This document shows positions 1 to 6,072 of a DNA stretch of 7,768 bases, in pieces. The DNA is from Oscillospiraceae bacterium (GTDB taxonomy: Bacteria > Bacillota > Clostridia > Oscillospirales > Ruminococcaceae): the NCBI GenBank assembly GCA_029240015.1, contig JARBTU010000073.1, positions 1-7,768 on the forward strand. The letters run 5' to 3'. Numbering within the stretch: position 1 is the stretch's first letter; every line of letters starts with the position of its first letter. The translations under genes were made by a program, and so were the position numbers. The notes beneath the pieces are model-generated. The model did no database searches. It saw nothing but the letters and a program-made list of their open reading frames with translations, and was not told the origin of the DNA.

Positions 1-107
1 GCTGTTGCCGCAACTCTTTCCTGAGAAATCCGTTGCATTTCTTTTACACGCCGAATCGCATCCTGCTGCATTGAAAGAATATCATTGCTTGAATAGTTCG
101 GACTCAT
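1..107 (-). CDS. Small hypothetical protein, N-terminal part only (cut by left edge)
   Basis: The ATG is at 107-105 and the frame stays open to the left edge, giving 35 residues that begin MSPNYSSNDILSMQQDAIRR. Its start codon overlaps the TGA of the gene upstream in an ATGA arrangement, which suggests translational coupling. An AGGTGG ribosome binding site lies at 122-117, nine bases from the start. The visible part is hydrophilic and predicted helical, rich in Gln, Arg and Met, with no signal peptide or membrane segment. I do not recognise a named family. Because it is third in a tightly packed operon, a shared role with the two upstream genes is likely, but the function is unknown. Confidence 0.7.
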   Translation of the reverse strand, partial: MSPNYSSNDILSMQQDAIRRVKEMQRISQERVAAT

Positions 108-544
108 CCCTTATCACCACCTAAAAGACCGCCCAAAATCCCTGATTGCTGCAGCAAAGGCATGGCTGCCAAAAGCTGCATAATCTTGATGGCTTCATCC
201 ACTTTGTGCTGGCGTTCGGGTTTTATATGCGGACGCAGTGCACGAATAAGCTGGACATTAGAATTGTCGGTTTTAAAACCGGACATCATTCCTTGGAGTT
301 TCATAATCATGTTTAGATCCAGTCCGCCAAGATCCAATCCTCCAAGGATATCATCATCCTTTTTATTGTTGGATTCCGACTGCGATTCGGATTGATTCAT
401 TAACCCGGGGAGAAGCCCCGCGAGGGAAGAGAGATCAGGCGAGTCCCCGCTGCCGCTGCCAAGCATACTGGCAACGTCTTTTAATTTTTGTTTTCCTTCA
501 TCGCTGCCTAAAATATCTTGAAGCTTTGCAACAAGGTCATCCAT
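104..544 (-). CDS. Gly/Leu-rich hypothetical protein, 146 aa, second gene of small-protein operon
   Basis: Function unknown. The protein has three visible parts. An N-terminal helical stretch (about residues 1-28, beginning MDDLVAKLQDILGSDEGKQK) leads into a Ser/Gly/Asp-rich low-complexity segment with hydrophobic patches (about 29-80). The C-terminal part (about 95-146) looks conserved, with a basic RPHIKPERQHKVDEA helix followed by a hydrophobic Leu/Met helix and a GGLLGG tail. There is no signal peptide or clear transmembrane helix. The start is ATG at 544-542, with GGAGG at 560-556 inside the end of the upstream gene. The gap to that gene is only three bases, and the stop overlaps the next start. 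From memory, proteins of this layout recur in Oscillospirales, without an assigned role. Confidence 0.8.
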   Translation of the reverse strand: MDDLVAKLQDILGSDEGKQKLKDVASMLGSGSGDSPDLSSLAGLLPGLMNQSESQSESNNKKDDDILGGLDLGGLDLNMIMKLQGMMSGFKTDNSNVQLIRALRPHIKPERQHKVDEAIKIMQLLAAMPLLQQSGILGGLLGGDKG

Positions 545-547
545 GGC

Positions 548-799
548 TTATTTTTCCTCCGTCAGTTTTTTTAAAAGCTGCCGTGCCTGAGGGGATTTCA
601 AAAGCTGTTCAGCAATATCAGGGTTGGACAAAACTTGGTTTAGCTTATTGGAACCTTTGGAATTGGAATTTTTAAGAACATCTTTTAGGTTTCCGCTTTC
701 AAGCTGGGATTTTAACTGTTCAGGGCTGGTTCCCATTTTTTTGCTTGCCATTTTAAGCAGTTCATCCAACTGCTTAGGATTTATATTTTTTTCGTTCAT
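548..799 (-). CDS. Small helical hypothetical protein, 83 aa, first gene of operon
   Basis: Function unknown. The protein is charged, predicted all-helical and soluble. The N-terminal half contains a KKMGTSPEQLKSQLESGNL segment. The C-terminal half (about residues 54-80) has paired NPDIAEQLLKSP/QARQLLKKL repeats resembling the NP-spaced helices of STI1-type modules; that likeness is by eye only. The start ATG is at 799-797 with a GGAGGC ribosome binding site at 811-806, six bases away. A 6-bp hairpin (815-830) sits just upstream of that site. It heads a three-gene operon with a three-base gap to the next gene. The Gln/Leu/Lys composition fits a small binding or scaffold protein, but nothing in the sequence shows a catalytic role. 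Confidence 0.8.
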   Translation of the reverse strand: MNEKNINPKQLDELLKMASKKMGTSPEQLKSQLESGNLKDVLKNSNSKGSNKLNQVLSNPDIAEQLLKSPQARQLLKKLTEEK

Positions 800-814
800 A
801 AAACAGCCTCCATT

Positions 815-830
815 ACCAAATGATTTTGGT
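815..830 (-). promoter_or_regulatory. Small hairpin upstream of the ribosome binding site of the 83-aa gene
   Basis: ACCAAA and TTTGGT form a perfect 6-bp inverted repeat around a TGAT loop. On the minus-strand transcript it lies four bases before the GGAGGC ribosome binding site (811-806), so it could affect translation or mRNA stability. It is short and in AT-rich DNA, so chance is a real alternative. Confidence 0.3.
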
Positions 831-849
831 TGATTACCTTATTATTTTA

Positions 850-862
850 TGTTACTGTAACA
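850..862. promoter_or_regulatory. 13-base perfect palindrome in divergent promoter region (operator-like)
   Basis: TGTTACTGTAACA is a perfect dyad of two 6-base arms around a single central T. It lies between the divergent starts of the small-protein operon (799) and the phosphoesterase (896), where a repressor could control either or both. A weak minus-strand promoter reading (TTCTAA at 872-867, TAAAAT at 849-844, 17-base spacer) would place it between -35 and -10. I cannot name the regulator. Confidence 0.4.
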
Positions 863-895
863 ATAGTTAGAACAGGATATAAAGGAGCGTTGGCG

Positions 896-1378
896 TTGAG
901 AATCGTTGTTGTCTCAGACACACATAAAAAGTTTTGGAGTTTGCAGCAGATTGTTGAAAAGCATCTTTCAGACACAGAAATGTTTATTCATCTCGGAGAC
1001 GGGGAGCGGGAATATGAGGAGATCAAAGACATGTATCCTCATAAAAAATTTTGTTATGTAAAAGGAAACTGTGACTATGACTTAAATCATAAGGAAGTCG
1101 AAATTATTGGGATAGAAGAGTATAAAATATTTATTACTCATGGTCATATTTATGGCGTAAAATACGATTTGGAGAGGCTAAAACTGGTTGCAAGACAGAA
1201 TAAAGCAACAATCGCTCTTTATGGGCATACGCACAAAAGCTATAAAGGGTATGAGGATGGGCTCTATATTATGAATCCCGGGAGCCCTGTCTTGCCACGC
1301 GATTCAAAGCCCAGTTACGGAACCATAGATATTACCAAAGCCGGAATCGTCCTTAACATCATTCTCATACAACCATAG
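896..1378 (+). CDS. YfcE/MJ0936-family metallophosphoesterase
   Basis: A small calcineurin-like phosphoesterase of 160 aa, the usual size for the YfcE/MJ0936 group, which hydrolyses phosphodiesters with two metal ions. The metal-site motifs are all present in order: D8-T-H10, GD (D35), GNCD (N58), THGH (H82, H84) and GHTH (H111, H113), followed by NPGS and a late Arg (R135). It is cytoplasmic, with no signal peptide. I place the start at the TTG of 896-898: AAAGGAG at 881-887 sits eight bases upstream, and the protein then begins MRIVVVSDTH, as is typical. The open frame extends further upstream to 830, but that has no ribosome binding site and would add residues unlike the family. In many Firmicutes this gene lies beside rdgB/rph; here it stands alone, divergent from the small-protein operon. 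The natural substrate is unknown. Confidence 0.92.
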   Translation: MRIVVVSDTHKKFWSLQQIVEKHLSDTEMFIHLGDGEREYEEIKDMYPHKKFCYVKGNCDYDLNHKEVEIIGIEEYKIFITHGHIYGVKYDLERLKLVARQNKATIALYGHTHKSYKGYEDGLYIMNPGSPVLPRDSKPSYGTIDITKAGIVLNIILIQP

Positions 1379-1408
1379 GGAGAAATTGGGTTTATAAGAT
1401 ATCCTGAG

Positions 1409-1435
1409 TCGATTTTTTGCACAAAATTTAATCGA
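1409..1435. repeat. Imperfect inverted repeat directly upstream of the sugar-transferase promoter
   Basis: TCGATT-TTTT (1409-1418) can pair with AAAA (1423-1426) and AATCGA (1430-1435) around a GCAC loop, with a three-base TTT bulge. It ends three bases before the TTGACA box at 1439, a position suitable for an activator or repressor. It could also be a weak terminator for the phosphoesterase gene, but no U-run follows, so I prefer a DNA site or chance. Confidence 0.3.
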
Positions 1436-1438
1436 TTA

Positions 1439-1467
1439 TTGACATAAGTTGTTATGAAATATATAAT
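1439..1467 (+). promoter_or_regulatory. Full-consensus sigma-A promoter for the sugar transferase
   Basis: TTGACA at 1439-1444 and TATAAT at 1462-1467 are separated by exactly 17 bases, a perfect match to the vegetative sigma-A consensus. Transcription should start near 1474, leaving a leader of about 180 bases before the ATG at 1654. The leader contains only a weak possible stem (AGAGAG 1506-1511 with TTCTCT 1531-1536). I recognise no riboswitch or T-box in it. Confidence 0.85.
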
Positions 1468-1653
1468 ATAAGTAATAAGAATTTCTAAATGCGGATCTGA
1501 ACGAAAGAGAGATTAAGGAATTTTTGTTCTTTCTCTAAAAAACAAGCACGACTATGAACATTTTTTTAAAAATTCAGCAAGAAAATATTTATGAAAATGG
1601 TATCTAAACAATGAATCACAAAAAATGCTGTGTTATGATTGGAGACAATAAAT

Positions 1654-2391
1654 ATGGAAAAAGAACTTATAGACCGCATCGCTGCCGGTGGGGATGTCTA
1701 TAATGTAAACGTGGATGGAGAAGTGACGGGCAGAACCATAAAGCTTCCTACAGATTTTGAATTTACCAAACAAGCGCAAAAACAAAGTATTGTATATCCG
1801 ATTTTGAAAAGAACGATGGATATTATCTTTTCACTGTTGGCAATTATTTTGTTTTCCCCTGTATTTCTTATCATAGCGATTGCTGTTCGGGTCGATAGCA
1901 AAGGTTCCGCACTGTATGCTCAGGAGCGTGTAGGGAAAGGCAACAAGCCGTTTAAGATGCTCAAATTTAGAAGCATGTGTATGGATGCAGATGAAAAACT
2001 CGAAGAGTTAAAAGATATGAACGAGAAAGACGGTCCGATTTTTAAGATTATTCACGATCCCCGAGTCACAAAAGTGGGCAAGTTTCTTAGAAGAACAAGC
2101 TTGGATGAACTCCCGCAATTTCTCAATATTTTGATGGGACATATGAGTATTGTCGGTCCCCGCCCGCCTTTGGTATGCGAAGTATCGGAATATGAAGAAT
2201 GCCATATGCGCCGGCTTGATGTGAAACCCGGGCTCACCTGCTATTGGCAGATAAGCGGAAGAAGCGATCTTTCGTTTGACAAGTGGATTGAGCTGGACAT
2301 GAAGTACATATCTGAGCGCAGCATTTTAACAGACATCAAAATTATTTTAAAAACAATTCCTGCTGTATTAGGCGGGAAAGGTGCCTACTAA
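1654..2391 (+). CDS. Bacterial sugar transferase (monotopic phosphoglycosyl transferase, WcaJ/PglC type)
   Basis: This enzyme transfers a sugar phosphate from a nucleotide sugar to undecaprenyl phosphate, the first membrane step of exopolysaccharide, capsule or glycan assembly. The 245-aa protein has a KRTMD entry motif (52-56), one hydrophobic re-entrant or membrane helix (about 56-80), KFRSM (104-108), the catalytic Asp-Glu pair in SLDELPQ (D141, E142), SIVGPRPP (155-162) and KPGLTCYWQISGR (191-203). It lacks the four-helix and CoA-binding-like N-terminal part of long WcaJ enzymes and has instead about 50 hydrophilic residues. I chose ATG 1654 over TTG 1639 because GGAGA at 1641-1645 lies eight bases before it. 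The gene appears monocistronic, with its own consensus promoter and a terminator downstream. No glycosyltransferase, flippase or polymerase gene adjoins it, so the acceptor pathway must be encoded elsewhere. The sugar substrate cannot be read from sequence. Confidence 0.93.
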   Translation: MEKELIDRIAAGGDVYNVNVDGEVTGRTIKLPTDFEFTKQAQKQSIVYPILKRTMDIIFSLLAIILFSPVFLIIAIAVRVDSKGSALYAQERVGKGNKPFKMLKFRSMCMDADEKLEELKDMNEKDGPIFKIIHDPRVTKVGKFLRRTSLDELPQFLNILMGHMSIVGPRPPLVCEVSEYEECHMRRLDVKPGLTCYWQISGRSDLSFDKWIELDMKYISERSILTDIKIILKTIPAVLGGKGAY

Positions 2392-2520
2392 ACATTTCTT
2401 CTTAAGAGGAATTGTATATCAACAATATATTTAAACTTACTGTATCTATATAAAAATACAGCACTAAAAAGGAAACATTTCACAACGTTACGCATGACAA
2501 CATTGTGGTTTAGGATATAA

Positions 2521-2552
2521 AAAAGCTTGTGTATAAATTTACACAAGCTTTT
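2521..2552. terminator. Strong bidirectional intrinsic terminator
   Basis: AAAAGCTTGTGTA (2521-2533) and TACACAAGCTTTT (2540-2552) form a perfect 13-bp stem with a six-base loop. Read on the minus strand, the stem ends in a run of six T, and it begins three bases after the stop codon of the M23 peptidase gene. Read on the plus strand it is followed by TTTTATTTTA and can end the sugar-transferase transcript. It serves both convergent genes. The 130 bases between 2391 and the stem hold only short AT-rich repeats. Confidence 0.9.
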
Positions 2553-2555
2553 ATT

Positions 2556-3605
2556 TTATGTTAATTTTTTGGTATCTGTTTGATTTTTTGTTTTGTATTG
2601 TTCGGTCAGAGGGTCAACAAATGTATATTTCCTGTAGTATTCTTTGGTTTCGCTGTCTCTCATGATGGGTGAGCGGTGCTTTTGCAAAAGGTTGACGATT
2701 TGGTATACATCAATCCAAATTTCGTTATTGCCCTCTTTTTGGGATTCATCAAAGATGAGCTGCATTCCGAAATGAAGATGAGGAACGGTCATTCCATTGA
2801 CATTTTCATTGTCGGAATATCCTGTCATGCCCAAATATCCGATAACGTCACCTGCATTCACGATTTGACCTTCTTTTATGTCCGAATGGAACGGTCGATC
2901 TTTTCTTAAATGAGCATAATAATAATATCTTTTTTTATCAAAACTTCTGATACCGATTCTCCATCCGCCGTATTTGTTCCATGCGGCGACTTCCACATAG
3001 CCTGATTCGACTGCAATAATCGGAGTGCCGGTGCTTCCGACCAAATCATTGCCCAGATGTTTACGCTTAAATCCATAGGAGCGGGAGTTTCCAAAGTCAT
3101 CATAGTGTGAAAAACCATATCCGTATGCAACAGGGGAATAAGCTTTGAGTCCATATTTTGTTTCCATCGTGGGATTGGGGTTTACATCCAGTGCTTGTTG
3201 AGATATCTGGTATTCCCCCACGAAGCCGCCTAAGACAGCATCATATGCGGTTTTAAAATAATCAAAGTTTTTCATATTTTGAGTCAATTCTTCAAAAGTA
3301 TCTCCCTGGTTGACGGCTTGAATCAGTTTATCCATGTCCTTTGCTTTGTACTTCTTCCATGAACCACCGTATTTGGAGGCAAGATAAGCAAGGATATCGA
3401 CCCAGCTGAGTTCTTTTTTTTCGTTGTGGGCTTTGATGTCAGCGTTTAGCGCTTTCACCATGGCGGAGTAAGGAACATTAAAATCAACCCATTTTATAAA
3501 CGGACTTGTGGCATAAACATTTTGGTTAACTTGGATAAAATTAAACAAAATGCAAACACAAAGAAGTATTGAAACAAAGTAAAACAGCATGTTCTTTTTT
3601 CGCAA
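2556..3605 (-). CDS. M23 (LytM-type) zinc metallopeptidase, secreted or membrane-anchored
   Basis: A predicted peptidoglycan hydrolase or inactive-type cell wall regulator acting outside the membrane, 349 aa. An N-terminal signal or anchor segment (RKKN then a hydrophobic core, about 7-25, possible cleavage after VYA at 32) is followed by a domain of about 110 residues of unknown role (35-145). The M23 domain (about 160-300) has HLGND (H183, D187), the AHLRK histidine (H232) and HLHFG (H276, H278). These are the zinc ligands and catalytic His of LytM, so activity is plausible. A hydrophilic C-terminal tail follows. I start at TTG 3605: CCCTCC at 3612-3617 reads GGAGGG six bases upstream and gives a proper signal peptide. 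The longer ATG at 3668 has no good ribosome binding site. It lies 70 bases after the permease gene with no terminator between, so co-transcription is possible. SpoIIQ-like sporulation use is a guess. Confidence 0.88.
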   Translation of the reverse strand: MRKKNMLFYFVSILLCVCILFNFIQVNQNVYATSPFIKWVDFNVPYSAMVKALNADIKAHNEKKELSWVDILAYLASKYGGSWKKYKAKDMDKLIQAVNQGDTFEELTQNMKNFDYFKTAYDAVLGGFVGEYQISQQALDVNPNPTMETKYGLKAYSPVAYGYGFSHYDDFGNSRSYGFKRKHLGNDLVGSTGTPIIAVESGYVEVAAWNKYGGWRIGIRSFDKKRYYYYAHLRKDRPFHSDIKEGQIVNAGDVIGYLGMTGYSDNENVNGMTVPHLHFGMQLIFDESQKEGNNEIWIDVYQIVNLLQKHRSPIMRDSETKEYYRKYTFVDPLTEQYKTKNQTDTKKLT

Positions 3606-3675
3606 AAAAATCCCTCCACAAAATGAACCTGATACAATAAGTATATATTCATTAAGAGAGGAATTCATGCGTATT

Positions 3676-4596
3676 TTATCCCATTAGCTGGGAAAAGAAC
3701 AGGATGAGAGGAATGCTGAAAAGACATAAAATATTAGTCACCGCAATCAGCTCGGAGGAGTAGATGTAATCTTTGTCAAAACGGGTGGCAAACAGGATGG
3801 CCGAAGTTCCTGCCGGACAGGCGGTAGCAATCAGATTGGTAAGCATCACAGTATGGTCAAGCGGCAGTAATTTGAAAATAAAAACCACAATTACGGGAAC
3901 AACAATAAGACGCAAAAAGGAGATATAATAAATCCTGAGATTGGAAAGCGCGGATAAAAGATTCGCTTGCGCGATGGAAGCTCCCGTTACGAGCATTGCA
4001 AGAGGGGTGTTGAGAGATGCCAGATAATCGACCGACTCTTTAAGCGGCCCCGGGAAAGGAATTCCCACAAAGAAAATGATAAGGCCGCAAATGATGCTGA
4101 TAACAGTGGGGGAGGTAAAAACATGAATTACGGATTTCAAGTCGCGCTTGCCGGACATCATGAAAATCCCCTGTGTCCACGACAGCAGGTTGAACACAGT
4201 CAGATATGCACTCGCATAAAAGACGCCATCACCTCCAAGCAGGGAATAAATGAGGGGAATAGCCATAAATCCACAGTTTGAATAAATGACGGCAAAACGC
4301 TCGATAGGGGCATTGCTTCTTTTGTTTCTAATTAAAATATAAGAAACGATAAAACCAACTACGTGGCTGATGACTGCCAGTCCAAAGGCAACTAAAAGAC
4401 CATGAAAAAGCTTGTCATTAAATTCTTTCTGATAAGAGGAAAGAATAACGGCGGGGGTCACGACAGACAACAGGATGTTGGAAAGCTGTTTGTTGCCGTT
4501 CTCTTTCAAAAGTTTCACCTTAAAGCACAGTGCGCCCACCGCCATCAGGATAAACATGATAAGGACCTGGATAAATACGTTATAGGATAAAGCCAT
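3676..4596 (-). CDS. AEC-family permease (auxin efflux carrier family)
   Basis: A polytopic inner-membrane transporter of 306 aa, the normal length for bacterial AEC proteins, with about ten hydrophobic helices in two five-helix halves. Family features include the helix-breaking segments NILLSVVTPAVILSS (about 41-55) and YSNCGFMAIPLIYSLLGGDG near the middle, then LNTPLAMLVTGASIAQ and TACPAGTSAILFATRF in the second half. AEC members export or take up organic acids such as malate, but the substrate cannot be told here. The start ATG (4596-4594) has GAGGG at 4610-4606, nine bases upstream. It is first in a possible two-gene unit with the M23 peptidase and divergent from rpe. Its leader contains a strong hairpin (4643-4676). 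Confidence 0.9.
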   Translation of the reverse strand: MALSYNVFIQVLIMFILMAVGALCFKVKLLKENGNKQLSNILLSVVTPAVILSSYQKEFNDKLFHGLLVAFGLAVISHVVGFIVSYILIRNKRSNAPIERFAVIYSNCGFMAIPLIYSLLGGDGVFYASAYLTVFNLLSWTQGIFMMSGKRDLKSVIHVFTSPTVISIICGLIIFFVGIPFPGPLKESVDYLASLNTPLAMLVTGASIAQANLLSALSNLRIYYISFLRLIVVPVIVVFIFKLLPLDHTVMLTNLIATACPAGTSAILFATRFDKDYIYSSELIAVTNILCLFSIPLILFFSQLMG

Positions 4597-4642
4597 TTTT
4601 AAAATCCCTCTTCAGTCGACTTTTTGAACATAACAAAAGAAT

Positions 4643-4676
4643 ACTCTTATCACACAACAGAATCGGTGACAAGAGT
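4643..4676 (-). promoter_or_regulatory. 11-bp hairpin in the leader of the AEC permease gene
   Basis: On the minus-strand RNA, ACUCUUGUCAC pairs with GUGAUAAGAGU over 11 positions with one G-U wobble and a 12-base loop. On the plus strand that same pair becomes an A-C mismatch, so the fold favours the permease transcript. A short U-rich stretch (AUUCUUUUGUU) follows, so it may be a weak attenuator, an RNA-stability element or a protein site. The ribosome binding site lies about 33 bases downstream. Confidence 0.45.
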
Positions 4677-4719
4677 GTGGAGAAGTATAATTTGATTTAT
4701 TTTTATGAATCTTAATATT

Positions 4720-4747
4720 ATTATAATTTAATTTATAAATAAATCAA
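4720..4747 (-). promoter_or_regulatory. Possible sigma-A promoter for the AEC permease
   Basis: On the minus strand, TTGATT (4747-4742) and TATAAT (4725-4720) are 16 bases apart. Transcription would start near 4713 and produce a leader of about 115 bases carrying the 4643-4676 hairpin. The region is very AT-rich, so alternative -10 boxes exist, including TATACT at 4689-4684. Confidence 0.4.
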
Positions 4748-4765
4748 TAAGCTTTTTAAATAATA

Positions 4766-4794
4766 TTGACGTTTTGGGTATATTAAGTTAAAAT
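4766..4794 (+). promoter_or_regulatory. Likely sigma-A promoter for rpe
   Basis: TTGACG (4766-4771) and TAAAAT (4789-4794) are 17 bases apart, each one mismatch from consensus. Transcription would start near 4801, about 40 bases before the rpe start. No other regulatory structure is clear in this short leader. Confidence 0.65.
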
Positions 4795-4840
4795 AAATAG
4801 TTGTATACTTATATAGTTAAATATTTTAGGAGGAAATGCT

Positions 4841-5488
4841 TTGATTAAAATCTCTCCATCTATTTTAGCAAGTGACTTCGCAAACCTTGAAAGCGAAATT
4901 AAAAGAATGGAACAAGCGAAAGCGGACATGCTCCACATTGACGTAATGGACGGCCATTTTGTTCCGAACTTAACGCTTGGCGCACCGATTGTGAAAAGCT
5001 TGCGAAAAAAGACGGATTTATTTTTTGACGTTCATTTGATGATTTCCGATCCTTTGTTTTTTATAGATGACTTTGCAGATGCGGGAGCGGATTTAATTAC
5101 TTTTCATGTGGAAAGTGATTCCGACCCGAAGCAAACCATTCAAAAAATTAAGTCGAGAAACATCAAAGCAGGAATATCCGTCAAGCCTAAAACTCCGGCC
5201 AGCGAAATTTTGGATTTTATAGATGATATTGATATGGTACTGATCATGACGGTGGAGCCGGGATTTGGCGGCCAGTCGTTTATGAGTGACATGATGCCCA
5301 AAATTGAACAGATAAAACAGTATTGTGAACAAACAGGAAGAGAAATAGATATTCAGGTTGATGGCGGAATCACCATCGAAACAGCGCCTGTTGTGAAAAA
5401 AGCAGGGGCAAATGTTTTAGTCGCGGGGTCGTTTATTTTTAGTGCGACCGACCCGAACGCCGCAGTTGCCGGATTAAGAGACGCTTAG
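4841..5488 (+). CDS. rpe: Ribulose-phosphate 3-epimerase
   Basis: It interconverts ribulose 5-phosphate and xylulose 5-phosphate in the pentose phosphate pathway, in the cytoplasm. At 215 aa it has the family's normal length and a complete (beta/alpha)8-barrel pattern: ISPSILASDF at the N-terminus, LHIDVMDGHFVPN with the metal-binding His and catalytic Asp, DVHLM with the second His ligand, MTVEPGFGGQSF (the phosphate-side loop), IQVDGGI with the second catalytic Asp, and AGSFIF near the C-terminus. The start is TTG at 4841, seven bases after a perfect AGGAGG (4828-4833). In many Firmicutes rpe follows prkC and rsgA; here it has its own promoter and neither gene is adjacent. Its stop overlaps the stop of the convergent mecA-like gene by four bases. 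Confidence 0.97.
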   Translation: MIKISPSILASDFANLESEIKRMEQAKADMLHIDVMDGHFVPNLTLGAPIVKSLRKKTDLFFDVHLMISDPLFFIDDFADAGADLITFHVESDSDPKQTIQKIKSRNIKAGISVKPKTPASEILDFIDDIDMVLIMTVEPGFGGQSFMSDMMPKIEQIKQYCEQTGREIDIQVDGGITIETAPVVKKAGANVLVAGSFIFSATDPNAAVAGLRDA

Positions 5489-6072
5489 CAAAGATATTCA
5501 ACAATCGTTTCGATTGCGATGTTGTCGACAATTGGTTTAGCATGTTCTTTGATAAAAGAGCCTTTGACGGCACCTTTTCCCACAAGCTGTCCATACTCGC
5601 TGACTAAAGCGACGATTTTATCGTCCATTTTGAAATAGGTATAAATCAGCAGCATGTATTTTTGATCAAGAAGATACAGCGAACTTTTCAGGATTAGATG
5701 ACTGTATTGGTTAAAGAGTTTATCACATACGTTGATGACATTGTCGATGTTTCCAAACTCGAAGATAATCGGGGTATTAAAATTATTTTTATATCTTTTC
5801 GGTTTGGAGAGAGGAATCGGCATCTGAGGATTCACCACATTGACGTACAAAACACATCCTCCCTCCGAATGAGGGAAGGCTTCGATAAAAAGTTTACCCT
5901 CAGACAAGTCGATGGAGGTTTGTTCTCTGACCCTTTGCAGTAGATTCAGGATTACCCTTTTGGTGTCTGGATCTTTATAATCCATTTGGTCATATGTAAT
6001 ACAAAGCTGTTGCATATCATCAAACGATAAAAAGATACGAACAGTTTTTTTATCAATTAATTCTATCGTCAA
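5485..6072 (-). CDS. mecA: MecA-family adaptor protein (ClpC adaptor-like)
   Basis: MecA proteins deliver substrates to the ClpC-ClpP protease and control competence and other regulators in Bacillus. This 195-aa protein, slightly shorter than B. subtilis MecA (218 aa), has the two-domain plan. The N-terminal domain (1-80) opens MTIELIDKKTVRIFLSFDDM and ends with the typical LFIEAFPHSEGGCVLYV. A short linker (81-100) is basic rather than acidic. The C-terminal domain (about 101-195), expected to bind ClpC, contains FEFGNIDNVINVCDKL and ends IVEYLC. The start is TTG at 6072-6070, with GGAG at 6086-6083 ten bases upstream. A TATAAT box at 6105-6100 has no good -35. It is divergent from rnfD and its 3' end overlaps rpe. 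The family call rests on the N-terminal pattern and layout, and the substrates are unknown. Confidence 0.82.
   Translation of the reverse strand: MTIELIDKKTVRIFLSFDDMQQLCITYDQMDYKDPDTKRVILNLLQRVREQTSIDLSEGKLFIEAFPHSEGGCVLYVNVVNPQMPIPLSKPKRYKNNFNTPIIFEFGNIDNVINVCDKLFNQYSHLILKSSLYLLDQKYMLLIYTYFKMDDKIVALVSEYGQLVGKGAVKGSFIKEHAKPIVDNIAIETIVEYLC

Noticed and set aside
162..395. 77-aa open frame on the plus strand opposite the 146-aa gene
   Set aside because: No ribosome binding site and no recognisable pattern; it mirrors the low-complexity codons of the minus-strand gene, which sits in a well-spaced operon.
1554..1607. 17-residue open frame in the sugar-transferase leader as a leader peptide
   Set aside because: No ribosome binding site before the ATG and no run of regulatory codons; expected by chance in AT-rich DNA.
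1474..1653. Cyclic-di-GMP or other riboswitch in the sugar-transferase leader
   Set aside because: The conserved core sequences and stems of the classes I know are absent; only a weak AT-rich stem is visible.
3606..3675. Sporulation sigma-G-like promoter before the M23 peptidase (GCATG with GAATATA)
   Set aside because: The -10 match is partial and the spacing is shorter than usual; not distinguishable from chance in this AT-rich gap.
3967..4281. 104-aa plus-strand open frame inside the AEC permease gene
   Set aside because: Antisense to a full-length, well-conserved membrane protein; its composition is that of a reverse-strand shadow.
4597..4720. T-box leader upstream of the AEC permease
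   Set aside because: No T-box consensus sequence or terminator/antiterminator pair is visible; only one hairpin is present.
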